A DNA stretch of 64,000 nt from Cytophagales bacterium (GCA_004294445.1 REAZ01000010.1:58796-122795); one strand, 5' to 3'; numbered from the stretch's first letter, positions 47,212 through 56,609 are shown. The notes: generated from the sequence alone by a model not told the origin. Made by a program: numbers and translations.

Positions 47212-49185
47212 ATGAAAAAAAGTAGCTTATTGGTATGGCTACTCTGTTTTAGTGTTTTTGTGCAAGCACAAGTCTATCAGATAGATAGCTTAGAGAAACT
47301 TATTCCCCAAGCGAAAAGTATGCCCAACAAAATTCATATTTTGAACCAACTTACCTATTGGCTCTCGGTCTATGATATAGAAAAAGCAGACAAATATAGC
47401 AAAGAAGCACTTTCCATAGCCCAAAAAGAAAATTATACGAAAGGAATTGCCTCAAGCAAAAATGCAAGAGGCAGAGTTTATTTTATTCAAGGAGATTATC
47501 GGAAAGCCTTAGACCTTCATTTTCAGGCTCTTCGCGAATACGAGAAAGCAACAGACTCGCTGGGCATAGCCGAAACATTCAATAGAATTGCTACCGTTTA
47601 TACACGCGAGGTAGATGTAGAAAATACCATCAGATATGCTCAGATGGCAAAGGAAATAGCAAAGAAAATTGGGAATAAAAAAGTGTTATCAGAATCGTTC
47701 TTCAATATAGCCCGTGCCTATTTCTTCAAAAAAGACTATAACAATAGCATTGCGTATTATCAGCAAGCACTCATCATTAGTCTAAAAATAGGTGATTTAG
47801 AGGGACTTACCTACGTATATAATAATATTGGCATTACAAATGCTCGGATGGGCGACTATGAAAAAGCAAATGAGTTTTATCGCAAATCTCTGGAAATCAA
47901 TGAGAAATATGTTAGAGATTATGCCATACTCGCCGCTACTTATGACAATCTAAGCGACATCAAGCGGCTTATGGGACAGTATGATTCCGCTTTTTACTAT
48001 GCGAACATGGGTTTAGAGTTTGCCCAAAAAGTAAATGCACAGCATAGGGTAATGGAAAGCTACGAAAGTCTGATGCAGATTTATAAAGTCAAAAAAGACT
48101 ATCAGAAGGCTTTGGAAAATTACGAAAAATTCATTAATCTAAAAGATAGTTTATTCAGTGAGCAGAAAACAAGAAGCCTTAAATCTTTGGAAAGCGACTA
48201 TGCCACCGAAAAAACGCAAATAAAAATAGACCTGCTTAACAAAGAAAGGCAAGTAGAAAAAATAAGGGTTTATTGGCTCATTGGTAGCTTGCTTTTTGTG
48301 CTTGTGATTGTATTTTTGCTTTGGCGAAACAATATCCAGAAGCACAAAGACAACCAACTTTTAGGGCAAAAGCAAAGCGAAATTGAGGAAAAAAATAACG
48401 CACTTTTTGAGAGTAATCAGCAAATTAAGGCAAGCATACAAGCCGCACAACTCATTCAGAATGCGATACTTCCCTCTTCTCAAAAACTGTCAAGACTATT
48501 TCCATCACATTTCTTGATTTATAGACCCAAAGACATGGTTGCAGGGGATTTTTATTGGGCAAACGAAGTACAGAACAAGATGATGCTTGCCATAGCAGAC
48601 TGCACAGGGCATAGTGTTGCGGGGGCTTTGATGAGTATGGTAAGTGCTACGCTCTTAGACAGGCTTACCCGATTGAGGTTGATTGTTGAGCCTGCACTGG
48701 TGCTGGAAAATTTAGATACAGAAATAAGAAACCTGCTCAAGCAAAATGAAGATGGAAATAGCGAAAGCGGATTGGACATTGCTTTCATAAGCATCGAAAA
48801 GCAGATAGATAACACTTTTTTGCTTACCTTTGCAGGGGCAAGAAGACCGCTCCTCTATTTCACGCAGGCAGACGGGCAGCTACACACACTCAAAGGGGCG
48901 CGCAAGTCTATTGGTGGGAAAATTTCTGAGAAAAAACTATTTACTCAAGAGCAAATAATTCTCGAAAAGGGAGATATGATTTTCCTAAGCACTGACGGAT
49001 TTGCAGACCAAAATAACGAAAAATCAGAAAAAATAGGCACCCAAAATTTTGTGAAATTTATTGAAAATCATGTAGATAAATCAATTGAAGACCAGAAAAA
49101 AGCATTAGAAAGCCTTTTAGATGCTTATCAGACAAATACGCAACAGCGTGATGATATTCTGGTGATGGGCATACGATTGGAATAG
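47212..49185 (+). CDS. TPR protein with C-terminal SpoIIE/PP2C phosphatase domain
   Basis: Membrane signalling protein of 657 residues. A signal peptide (SVFVQAQ, about 20) is followed by five to six tetratricopeptide repeats (residues 45-310, e.g. GDYRKALDLHFQALREYEKA). One membrane segment lies at about 352-372 (YWLIGSLLFVLVIVFLLW) and then a coiled coil. The PP2C-type phosphatase has IQNAILPSS, DMVAGDFYWANEV (metal Asp, about 443-455), ADCTGHSVAGALMSM (about 463-477) and LSTDGFADQNN (about 590-600). It would dephosphorylate a serine/threonine-regulated partner, such as an anti-sigma antagonist. No such partner is adjacent. Confidence 0.9.
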   Translation: MKKSSLLVWLLCFSVFVQAQVYQIDSLEKLIPQAKSMPNKIHILNQLTYWLSVYDIEKADKYSKEALSIAQKENYTKGIASSKNARGRVYFIQGDYRKALDLHFQALREYEKATDSLGIAETFNRIATVYTREVDVENTIRYAQMAKEIAKKIGNKKVLSESFFNIARAYFFKKDYNNSIAYYQQALIISLKIGDLEGLTYVYNNIGITNARMGDYEKANEFYRKSLEINEKYVRDYAILAATYDNLSDIKRLMGQYDSAFYYANMGLEFAQKVNAQHRVMESYESLMQIYKVKKDYQKALENYEKFINLKDSLFSEQKTRSLKSLESDYATEKTQIKIDLLNKERQVEKIRVYWLIGSLLFVLVIVFLLWRNNIQKHKDNQLLGQKQSEIEEKNNALFESNQQIKASIQAAQLIQNAILPSSQKLSRLFPSHFLIYRPKDMVAGDFYWANEVQNKMMLAIADCTGHSVAGALMSMVSATLLDRLTRLRLIVEPALVLENLDTEIRNLLKQNEDGNSESGLDIAFISIEKQIDNTFLLTFAGARRPLLYFTQADGQLHTLKGARKSIGGKISEKKLFTQEQIILEKGDMIFLSTDGFADQNNEKSEKIGTQNFVKFIENHVDKSIEDQKKALESLLDAYQTNTQQRDDILVMGIRLE

Positions 49186-49217
49186 CAAAACAAGTATATA
49201 TTCATAAAATTAAAAAA

Positions 49218-49982
49218 ATGAGAAAACAAATAGTCGCAGGGAATTGGAAAATGAACATGACCAAAGAAGAGGGACAAGCCCTGATTTCGGAAGTGGTGAA
49301 CATGGCAAAAGATGAGGTGAAAGCAAATACAATTTTAGTGCTTTGTACCCCCGCACCGCACTTAGGTTATGCCAAAAGAATGTTCCAATCACAGGCAAAC
49401 GTATTTTTGGGAGCGCAAGACTGCCACGAAAAGGCTTCAGGTGCTTACACAGGTGAAATCTCCGCCCCTATTCTAAAATCTTTCGAAGTCGATTATGTCA
49501 TTTTGGGGCATAGCGAGCGCAGGGAATACTTCAAAGAATCTGACGAGCTACTCAAAGCGAAAACAGACCAAGCCTTAGCCAACAACCTCATTCCTATTTT
49601 CTGCTGCGGGGAATCTTTGAGCCAAAGGCAGGCAGGCAGCGGCTTTATTGAGTTCGTTTGTGGGCAAATCACCAACAGTCTTTTTCATCTTTCTGCCGAG
49701 CAGTTTGCCAAAGTAGTGATTGCCTACGAGCCTATATGGGCTATAGGCACAGGGCTAACGGCTTCCTCTGAGCAAGCCCAAGAGATGCACGCCGCTTTGC
49801 GAAAGCATATTGCTTCCAAATATGGAGAGCTGGCAAACGAAATTTCTATTTTGTACGGCGGCAGTGCCAAGCCAAGCAATGCACCCGAACTTTTTGCTTG
49901 CCCCGATGTAGATGGCGGCTTGATAGGTGGTGCTTCGCTCAAATCAAGAGATTTTATAGACATTGCAAAGGCGTTGAAATAA
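49218..49982 (+). CDS. tpiA: triosephosphate isomerase
   Basis: Glycolytic enzyme interconverting dihydroxyacetone phosphate and glyceraldehyde-3-phosphate. The 254-residue TIM barrel shows VAGNWKMNMT (6-15; catalytic Asn and Lys), ILGHSERREYF (about 94-104; catalytic His), IAYEPIWAIGTGLTAS (about 168-183; catalytic Glu) and LYGGSAKPSNA plus GGLIGGASL. It also handles the DHAP released by the rhamnose aldolase. It lies 32 bases after the phosphatase gene. Confidence 0.97.
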   Translation: MRKQIVAGNWKMNMTKEEGQALISEVVNMAKDEVKANTILVLCTPAPHLGYAKRMFQSQANVFLGAQDCHEKASGAYTGEISAPILKSFEVDYVILGHSERREYFKESDELLKAKTDQALANNLIPIFCCGESLSQRQAGSGFIEFVCGQITNSLFHLSAEQFAKVVIAYEPIWAIGTGLTASSEQAQEMHAALRKHIASKYGELANEISILYGGSAKPSNAPELFACPDVDGGLIGGASLKSRDFIDIAKALK

Positions 49983-50085
49983 TAAAAACGCTTTGCTATA
50001 CTTCCTCATTTTGTAATAAGAACGGGCTTGGAAAAATGGTAGCCTATTTCAAAATTTAAACTTTTGGGATAGGCTTCCTGTCGCT

Positions 50086-50370
50086 GTCCGAATCCCTCGG
50101 ACAACGGTGCAAAACGTAGTCAAGGGTTGAAGCGAAGCGCAAACCTTGACTATCGTTTGGCTAAAAACGCTGTTAGTGGTCGCAGCCCCCACAATGGAAT
50201 TGCTACCAGTCGTTTTTTATACAACCACTTACAGGGCTTGCAGCCACTGGTAGGGTTAGGGCAAAAACGTAGTCAATGGTTGAAGGCGACAGCCGCAGAC
50301 CTTGACTATCGTTTTACTTCCTACCTTCTTTTCAGCTTGTCAAGGTCTTACTTCGTGCGACCATTGACAA
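50086..50370. repeat. cluster of REP-like palindromes between tpiA and the LRR pseudogene
   Basis: The 390-base gap between tpiA and the LRR gene has no frame I can support but at least four hairpins: GTCCGA/TCGGAC at 50086-50102; AGTCAAGG/CCTTGACT at 50118-50151; AGTCAATGGT with ACCTTGACT at 50271-50307; TTGTCAAGGTC with GACCATTGACAA at 50337-50370. The last three share a GTCAA-GGT core with a one-base bulge. A direct repeat (AACGTAGTCAA ... CCTTGACTATCGTTT) frames the two middle hairpins. Confidence 0.65.
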
Positions 50371-50372
50371 TG

Positions 50373-53102
50373 TTAAAAAGAAACTTCGCACCCCTTCGGC
50401 AGGAGCTTGCGTATCTTCTCCTGCTCGGCGGGGGAAAAGGTGTTCGGGTTTTTCTTTTTATCATCATAATTTCTTAAATCTAAGGTTTTGAGGTTTTTCA
50501 GGCGGAGGATGCTGGCGGGCAGGGTACTCAGCCCCAAATCTCCCAGACTTAAACTCTCTATCTGTGGCAGGGACTGCAATGCCTTGTCTATTTCGGTGAT
50601 AGAGAGAGTGTTGTTGCTTAAACGTAATATTTTCAAATTTTTCAACTCTCCAATTTCAGCAGGTAGAATTGTGAGTTGATTATCAGATAAATACAAAGTA
50701 GTTAAGTTTTTCAACTCTCCAATTTGTGTAGGTAAAGTTGTAAATTGGTTATTACTTAAAATCAAATAATTCAATTTTTTTAATTCCCCAATTTGAGTAG
50801 GAAGTTCTTTAATTTGATTACCTTGTAGGTATAAGTTAGTTAAGTTTCTTAATTCCCCAATTTGGATAGGAAGTTCTTTAATTTGATTTTTTTCTAAATA
50901 TAAGTCTGTTAAGTTTTTTAGATTGTTAATTTGACTGGGCAAATTTACTAATTGATTTTCGCTTAAGTCTAAATAAGTTAGACTATTCAATTCTTTTATA
51001 GACAAAGGGAAAGTTTTGAATTTATTATACCTCAAATTCAAGTATGACAAATTCTTTAATACTCCAATTTGTGTGGGTAAGTTTGCTAATTGATTACCAC
51101 TTAATTCTAAATAAGTAAGATTTTTAAACTTGTTAATTTGTGTAGATAAATCTACTAATTGATTATGGTATAGGTCTAAAACCTTTAAATTTTCCATTTC
51201 CTCAATTTGCATAGGTAAATTTGTTAGTTGATTACCACTTAATTCTAAATAAGTTAAATTTTTCAATTCTTTAATTTGTATAGGTAAATTTGTTAGTTGG
51301 TTACCATTTAATTCTAAATAAGTAAGATTTTTTAATTTACCAATTTGGACAGGCAATGTTATTAGCTTGTTACGATTGATATATAAAGAAGTTAAATTCT
51401 CTAATTCCCTGATTTGGGCTGGCAAAGTGCTTAATTGATTAGCAGACAAGTCCAATTCAGTTAAATTTTTCAACTCTCCGATTTGGGCGGGTAAACTACT
51501 TAATTGATTACCAGACAAATTCAACTCAGTTAAATTTTTCAACTCTCCGATTTGGGCGGGTAAACTACTTAATTGATTACCAGACAAATTCAACTCAGCT
51601 AAATTTTTCAATTCCCCGATTTGGGCAGGTAAAGTGTTGGTTTGGGGTATCTTGATGAGTAAGAATTCTTTATTATAATTTGAACTATTTACGTCCGTTG
51701 AAATATGTATCATTTTAGAAAAATTGGTAAAGGCTGTAAATACACTTGCTAAGTCCAAGTTTTCATTATTTGTTAAATCCAATTCAGTTAAATTTTTCAA
51801 TTCCCTGATTTGTGCAGGTAAAGTGCTGAATTGATTAGAAGACAAAGACAAAGTCGTTAAATTTTTCAACTCCCCGATTTAGTCGGGTAAAGTGCTTAAT
51901 TGATTACCAGACAAATTCAACTCAGCTAAATTTTTCAACTCCCCGATTTGGTCGGGTAAAGTGCTGAATTGATTAGAAGACAAAGACAAAGTCGTTAAAT
52001 TTTTCAACTCCCCGATTTGGTCGGGTAAAGTGCTTAATTGATTAGAACTCAAATACAAAGAGGTTAAGTTTTTCAATTCTCCAATCTGAGTAGGTAAGGT
52101 GGTGAGTTGATTTCCCCCCAAATCCAAAGAAGTTAAACTTTTCAATTCTCCGATTTTGGCGGGTAAACTGCTGAATTCGTTGCTACGCAAATCTATTTCA
52201 GTTAAATTTTTTAGTTCAAAAAAAGTAGGGGGCAAGGTATCTATTTTACAATATTTTAACTTTAAAAAAGTCAAAGCCTGTAATTCATTGATTTGCTCTG
52301 GGATAGTGATTTTTCCTTCATAGTCATAACCATTATCCATTATCAGTATTTTTAGCTGAGGGTATTGCAGGGCTTGTAATGGAAAGTTTGCTTGTTCCTT
52401 GTTTCGCAGGTCTAAGGCTTCTATATCGGGGCTAAGGTCGGCGAGGTTGTAGGCTACTCGGTAGGTATTGCCAAGCGTGTCCAAGAGGTATTCTTTGCCG
52501 TCGACCTTGCTTACGTAAGCCCAGCCGTCCTTATCAAAGTTATTTGCTTCTTTATACTCTCCTAATTTTGCGATTTTATTTCCCTCCTTGTCTATGAAGT
52601 AAGATACGTTATAACCGAAATCACTTAATCCCAAAGCTACCGCAAACTTTCCGTCATAAAAATAAAAGGCATTGATGAGTTTATTTGCCTTTTGCAGATT
52701 TTCATCAGCTATTTGTTTTTGCTTTTCGGTTTCGGCAAGTGCTTTTTTTGCTTTCTCTGCTTCTTGTTTTGCTGTTTTCTCCGCCTTTTCTATCCTCAGC
52801 ATGAGGGCATTGATTTTGCCCATAGCAGTTACCGCATCTTTCCCGCAGTCTTTCACTGCCAAGATGTACTTGCGGATAGCCTCTTGGTACTTCCCTTGCT
52901 TTTCGAGTGCCATGCCGTCTTTGAGGAAGTCGCATTGGGCGGAGGCGGAAGTATAAAATAGTAGGAATAGGAGAGAGAGAACCAAACTCTTCGAGAGTTT
53001 GATACTTTTACTTTTACTTTTACTTTTTTTACTTTGGTTCTTTAAAAGGAATAATAGATTTTTCATAGGTTTTGTATTTTTAAAGTTATTTTCAAGAGTC
53101 AA
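50373..53102 (-). pseudogene. exported TPR/coiled-coil/LRR protein broken by one in-frame stop codon
   Basis: One reading frame of about 909 codons interrupted by TAA at 51881-51879. On the 5' side lie 407 codons: a signal region ending in TSASAQ, a TPR-like segment (ALEKQGKYQEAIRKYILAVK), a coiled coil and a WG-like stretch, then LRRs. On the 3' side 498 codons continue the same 23-residue LRR (LPAQIGELKNLTELDLSGNQ) without shift and end in a C-cap. Neighbouring repeats read CCC GAC CAA ATC where this one reads CCC GAC TAA ATC, so a single C-to-T change explains the break. The left half alone would be a 407-residue secreted protein. The paralogue at 57184-59214 is intact. ATG choices are 53102 or 53066. 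Confidence 0.85.
52983..53036. repeat. REP-like half palindrome plus ACTTTT repeats inside the LRR signal-peptide region
   Basis: CAAACTCTTCGAGAGTTTGA followed by TAC and several ACTTTT units lies inside the coding region. On the minus strand it encodes the lysine/serine run KSKSKSKSIKLSKS. The intact paralogue lacks any such insert between its start and its hydrophobic core. Confidence 0.65.
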
Positions 53103-53108
53103 GCGCAG

Positions 53109-53160
53109 AGTATCAAACTCTTCAAGAGTTTGATACTTTGGTGCTTCGAGAGTTTGATAC
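53109..53160. repeat. REP-like palindrome on the 3' side of the RAYT gene
   Basis: A perfect 29-base palindrome (arms AGTATCAAACTCTT / AAGAGTTTGATACT) occupies 53109-53137. A second, half copy (GAGAGTTTGATAC) ends at 53160, 16 bases from the RAYT stop. Confidence 0.75.
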
Positions 53161-53175
53161 CCTTGATACTCATGT

Positions 53176-53814
53176 TCAATCCTCTTCTATCAACAAGTGT
53201 TCAATGGAAGACAAGTCTTGCAGTTCAGTATGAAACTGCTGATACGTCTCTTTCCCTCCAAACCATTCCAAAACGGCTTTCTTTTCCAATTTGGTAGGTT
53301 TATCATTTAGTATTCTTTGGTAAGAACTCCACACATAGTTCTTGTAATGCTGCGCCAAACGGTGATGTACAGGATTGCGGTGAATATAGTAAATCAAGCG
53401 ACTAAAATAGGCATCACTGTCCACCAGAACCCGCTTGAAGGGGTGTAACAACAAATTGCCTTTGCGATTTTGTTGTTTGTTTACGCCCATGGCATACGAA
53501 ATAAAGAAGTTTTGCATTTGTTTTACCAAAAAATCATTCTCGTTTTGTTCGGCATATTTCTTTTGGAAAGTTAAACATTTTTCATTTTTATTCCAAAAAT
53601 CTTCTTTGATACGCACTAAGAAATGAAAATGATTGGGTAGTAAACAGTAGGCATACATTTCCGCATAATCAGAAAAATATTCATCATATTTTTTCAAGAA
53701 ATGAGTATAATTACCATCATTAAAGAATAACAGATTTTTTGCAACTGCCCGATTGTAAATGTGATAAAACTTTCCACTTTCCAAATGAGCCAAATATTTT
53801 GAATTTATAGGCAT
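53176..53814 (-). CDS. REP-associated tyrosine transposase (RAYT, IS200-like Y1 family)
   Basis: Single-strand DNA transposase-like protein of 212 residues. The HUH motif is LLPNHFHFLVRI (about 58-69), the N-terminal region KFYHIYNRAVAKNLLFFND is typical, and the helix with the presumed nucleophile tyrosine (AMGVNKQQNRKGNLLLHPF with nearby Tyr residues; ISYAMGVN) follows at about 110-130. The C terminus has LIYYIHRNPVHHRLA and WSSYQRIL. RAYTs are single genes that copy or cut REP palindromes. Here perfect palindromes lie on both sides (53109-53137 and 53837-53869), as expected. Confidence 0.9.
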   Translation of the reverse strand: MPINSKYLAHLESGKFYHIYNRAVAKNLLFFNDGNYTHFLKKYDEYFSDYAEMYAYCLLPNHFHFLVRIKEDFWNKNEKCLTFQKKYAEQNENDFLVKQMQNFFISYAMGVNKQQNRKGNLLLHPFKRVLVDSDAYFSRLIYYIHRNPVHHRLAQHYKNYVWSSYQRILNDKPTKLEKKAVLEWFGGKETYQQFHTELQDLSSIEHLLIEED

Positions 53815-53836
53815 TTTTTTAGATTGATTAAAGACC

Positions 53837-53869
53837 AGAGTATCAAACTCTTTAAGAGTTTGATACTCT
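53837..53869. repeat. REP-like palindrome on the 5' side of the RAYT gene
   Basis: A perfect 33-base palindrome with 16-base arms (AGAGTATCAAACTCTT / AAGAGTTTGATACTCT) about a single T. It lies 22 bases upstream of the RAYT start and 15 bases after the NTPase stop, and is followed by ACTCTT repeats. Confidence 0.78.
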
Positions 53870-53884
53870 TACTCTTACTATAAA

Positions 53885-55531
53885 TTACTTTGGTAATTTT
53901 GCTTGGTTACTCAATGCCAAAGAATCCTTGGCATCTATTTTCAGCACCTTGTCTATTGCTTTTTTAGCACTTACATACTCTTTGACGGTCATGTAAAACT
54001 GTATGTCCTCATAAAAAGTAACTTTCAGGTCATTCAGTGCTTTCTTGGCTTTTGCGGCTTCCTCATTTGCCTTATATCTTGCGTCATCTGCTCGCTTGCT
54101 GTATAGCTTTGCAGCTTGTAGGTTGCGGTCAGCTTGGTTTTTCTGCACCAAGGCGTACCACACACCACCCACCGCCAAGAGCAAGGCAACTACTGCCACC
54201 ACCAAAAGCGTTCTTACTGTCCTTAGCTGTTTTTGTATCTTTTCCTTTTCCTTGCGGTCTGCTTCGGCTTGTTCTTTGAGTCTGCGCTCTTCCTCTATAT
54301 GGTCTTGCTCCGCTTTGAGTTGCTGTTCTGCATCCTCTCTCTTTTTCTTTGCCTGCAAGATAGGGGTGACCAGCGTATCATGCGAAAGTTCGTAAGAAAT
54401 ACCGCCAGTGTTATTGCGCTCTGCTCGGAGTAGGTGCGTGTTTACGAGTAGTTCCAGTGTCTTTTTGCTCACAAAGTCAAAGCAAATCAGCTCGTCTAAG
54501 GAAATGCGCTGCCCTTTTTTCACTAATTCATTTTCCACAAAACGCCTTACTTTTGCCTGTTCTTGGCTGTCCGTTTTGCTGATACTTTCCTCATAAAACT
54601 GCAAGAAAATATCTTCAAAGTTAGGAATGTCCCTTTCCGTTATCTTTGGCAGGCGCAGGTTTTCCAAGCGGTTGCAAAGGATTTGGAGTTGGGTAGTTTC
54701 TACGCTTTGGGTGTTTTCCTTGGTGAGAAAGTTTAGGATTTTCTCCAAAGCATCAGGCATATAGCTAAACTTTTCCGAATTAAAATCGCCCTCCATGCTC
54801 GCAGGGGCGATGACCGCCTGTCTTGCCTGCTCTCTGTCAAGGGGCGCAAGGGCGTAGCGGTTGTGCATGGCATCGGGCAGGTAGTCCGCCAGCAGGTTCA
54901 TCTGGCTGTACCTATCTTCCCTGATGGACATAAGGCTTTTGACCGCCAGACTTTGGTTGAGCAGGAGTAGCTCGCTTTGGCTCAGTAAGTCAGGATTTTT
55001 CTTTTCCTTGATTTGCAGCACCTTGCGGAAGTTTTGGGGGACACTGCTGTAAAACAAGTCCGCCATCTGCTTTTTGAAGCTAAAAAGCTGGTCTTCGGGA
55101 TAGCTAAACACCTCCTCAAATTGGTCAAAAATGAGCAAAAATTCTATGTTGGGCTGTGCCAACTGCCAAGATTTGAGCCTGTACCAAAGGGAGTTTTCAT
55201 TTTCTATGATTTTATCCAAAAAAGAAGGCTTGCTTGGCGGCAGATAGCTCAACATTTTGTCCAAAGGGCTGATAGAACGCTCCTCTTGGTACGCCCCAAA
55301 GCGAATCTGAATGACTTGGAGATTTTCGTTTTGGCTTAGTTTGGGCAGTAAGCCTGCGTTTATCAGCGAACTTTTGCCCAAGCCCGACTTGGCATAGAGC
55401 AAAACTTGCTGCTGCGAACTCACCAAACTATACAGTTTTTCGGAATCGCTATCCCTACCAAAGAAAATATCCTTTTGCTCTGGCTGAAAAGGGGCAACGC
55501 CCACATAGCGGTTGAGTTTATTGTTCTTCAT
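53885..55531 (-). CDS. STAND-type NTPase (nSTAND1-like) with membrane segment and coiled-coil tail
   Basis: Predicted signal-transducing NTPase of 548 residues. The P-loop is LLYAKSGLGKSSLINAG (44-60), preceded by FFGRDSDSEKLYSLV as in novel STAND modules. Walker B is EFLLIFDQFEEVFSYPE (130-146). A helical/winged region follows (ITERDIPNFEDIFLQFYEES, ISYELSHDTLVTPILQAKK). A charged coiled coil (about 390-440) leads to one membrane helix at about 441-462. The last 86 residues (KANEEAAKAKKALNDL, then a TPR-like AKKAIDKVLKIDAKDSLALS) would lie outside. The ATG at 55531 overlaps the SIR2 stop by 14 bases, so the two are coupled. An ATG 12 bases upstream also exists. No LRR or WD repeats are fused. 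Confidence 0.85.
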   Translation of the reverse strand: MKNNKLNRYVGVAPFQPEQKDIFFGRDSDSEKLYSLVSSQQQVLLYAKSGLGKSSLINAGLLPKLSQNENLQVIQIRFGAYQEERSISPLDKMLSYLPPSKPSFLDKIIENENSLWYRLKSWQLAQPNIEFLLIFDQFEEVFSYPEDQLFSFKKQMADLFYSSVPQNFRKVLQIKEKKNPDLLSQSELLLLNQSLAVKSLMSIREDRYSQMNLLADYLPDAMHNRYALAPLDREQARQAVIAPASMEGDFNSEKFSYMPDALEKILNFLTKENTQSVETTQLQILCNRLENLRLPKITERDIPNFEDIFLQFYEESISKTDSQEQAKVRRFVENELVKKGQRISLDELICFDFVSKKTLELLVNTHLLRAERNNTGGISYELSHDTLVTPILQAKKKREDAEQQLKAEQDHIEEERRLKEQAEADRKEKEKIQKQLRTVRTLLVVAVVALLLAVGGVWYALVQKNQADRNLQAAKLYSKRADDARYKANEEAAKAKKALNDLKVTFYEDIQFYMTVKEYVSAKKAIDKVLKIDAKDSLALSNQAKLPK

Positions 55532-56609
55532 AGTAGGGCGCAAAGTTTTTGAATTGAACGGGGTTTTCTTCTTTTGCCAAGTCTAAGAAATTTTCGTAGT
55601 CCGATTTTCTCTCCAAATAGTCGAGCAGGGCATTCAGGCGTGCCGATTGCCCTTGCGTAGGCGTAAAATTGTCATACACTTCGTCAAAGTTAATCATGCA
55701 AAAAGTTTCGAAGTCTGTGGCATTAAACGCCTTTGCCATGAATTTCATGATGTTATTTTTCAGATACTTGCGATTCTGCTTAGTAGCTTCTGCCGAAGGT
55801 TTGCGGAGCTTTTCTGCACTAAATTGGCTGTGCAGGGTATTGACAAAGCTCTCCAAATCATTGCTTGCAAAGTTGATTTTGAACTCCGATTCTATCAGCG
55901 TTTGGTGCGCTTCGGAGAGGTTTTGCTGGGAGGCAGCATAGCGAATGCAAGAATCGTAATTGATACCGAGTAGGTGCAAAATCAACTGAAAATACCACTT
56001 TTCAAAGTCAAAACCCAAGAAAATAATATTTTTGGTGAGTTCCTTGTTGAAAACCGAAGTGATTTTTTCGGGCAGATTTTTATCCGCATAAATGGATTGC
56101 ACCAAGTTAAACAAATCGTAATGCGAGGTAATGAGGCTCTCCTCGTCTTTGACGCAGCCCAAGAAATTGTAAAGCAGGGGTTTTTCCTTCGTTGGGCTTT
56201 CGCCTGCTTCGGTGCGTATCTTGGTGCGGTAATACTGGTGCGTGTGGGCAAACTGCTTTCGCTCAAAAATCTTTTTCAGACTCAAATCAGGCGTGAGGCT
56301 GATGATGAGGTGAAAAGGAATATCGGCGATTTTCTCCAATAATGGATTAGAAAAATCCTGCTCGTAAAAAGGGCGTATCTTATTCAAAGAGAGTAGCTTG
56401 GCATCATGGTTTTTGAAAACTAAAAAGCCGTCTTGCTCGTGATAAGACAAAATATCTGCCTGCCTCTGCCCTACAAAATCTTGGAAAAAAGCGGCTTCGT
56501 GTTTGGGGTTTTGGTAGTTAATACTTACGCCATGCCCCAAGAATAGAATGGTTTTCTGGTTTTCTATGGTGCGGGCAATGAACTCCCAGTTAATGTTTTC
56601 TGTCTGCAT
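55518..56609 (-). CDS. SIR2-like protein with C-terminal effector-associated (death-like) domain
   Basis: Protein of 363 residues from ATG 56609. Residues 15-260 have the SIR2-like pattern: ILFLGHGVSINYQ (NAD-loop GHGVS 25-29), PFHLIISLTPDLSLKKIFE (98-116, the usual TNYD region), LLYNFLGCVKDEESLITSHY (145-164) and NIIFLGFDFEKWYFQLIL (194-211). The histidine normally found at the HG position is Leu150, so NADase activity is uncertain. Residues 288-361 match the C-terminal domain of the CHAT protein at 31 of 67 positions without gaps. SIR2 effectors in defence systems deplete NAD. An in-frame ATG at 56690 adds an unlikely hydrophobic leader. Confidence 0.82.
   Translation of the reverse strand: MQTENINWEFIARTIENQKTILFLGHGVSINYQNPKHEAAFFQDFVGQRQADILSYHEQDGFLVFKNHDAKLLSLNKIRPFYEQDFSNPLLEKIADIPFHLIISLTPDLSLKKIFERKQFAHTHQYYRTKIRTEAGESPTKEKPLLYNFLGCVKDEESLITSHYDLFNLVQSIYADKNLPEKITSVFNKELTKNIIFLGFDFEKWYFQLILHLLGINYDSCIRYAASQQNLSEAHQTLIESEFKINFASNDLESFVNTLHSQFSAEKLRKPSAEATKQNRKYLKNNIMKFMAKAFNATDFETFCMINFDEVYDNFTPTQGQSARLNALLDYLERKSDYENFLDLAKEENPVQFKNFAPYYEEQ

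Noticed and set aside
50086..50370. Possible CRISPR array from the repeated GTCAA/CCTTGAC units
   Set aside because: Repeats differ in length and spacing, are themselves hairpins with bulges, and no cas genes are present; they fit REP-like palindromes.
50600..52200. Tandem DNA repeats of about 69 bases
   Set aside because: The periodicity is the 23-codon leucine-rich repeat of the coding strand and needs no separate repeat feature.
54037..54395. Overlapping plus-strand frames opposite the NTPase gene
   Set aside because: They lie antisense to a coherent STAND/coiled-coil gene and encode low-complexity Ala/Ser/Leu sequence.
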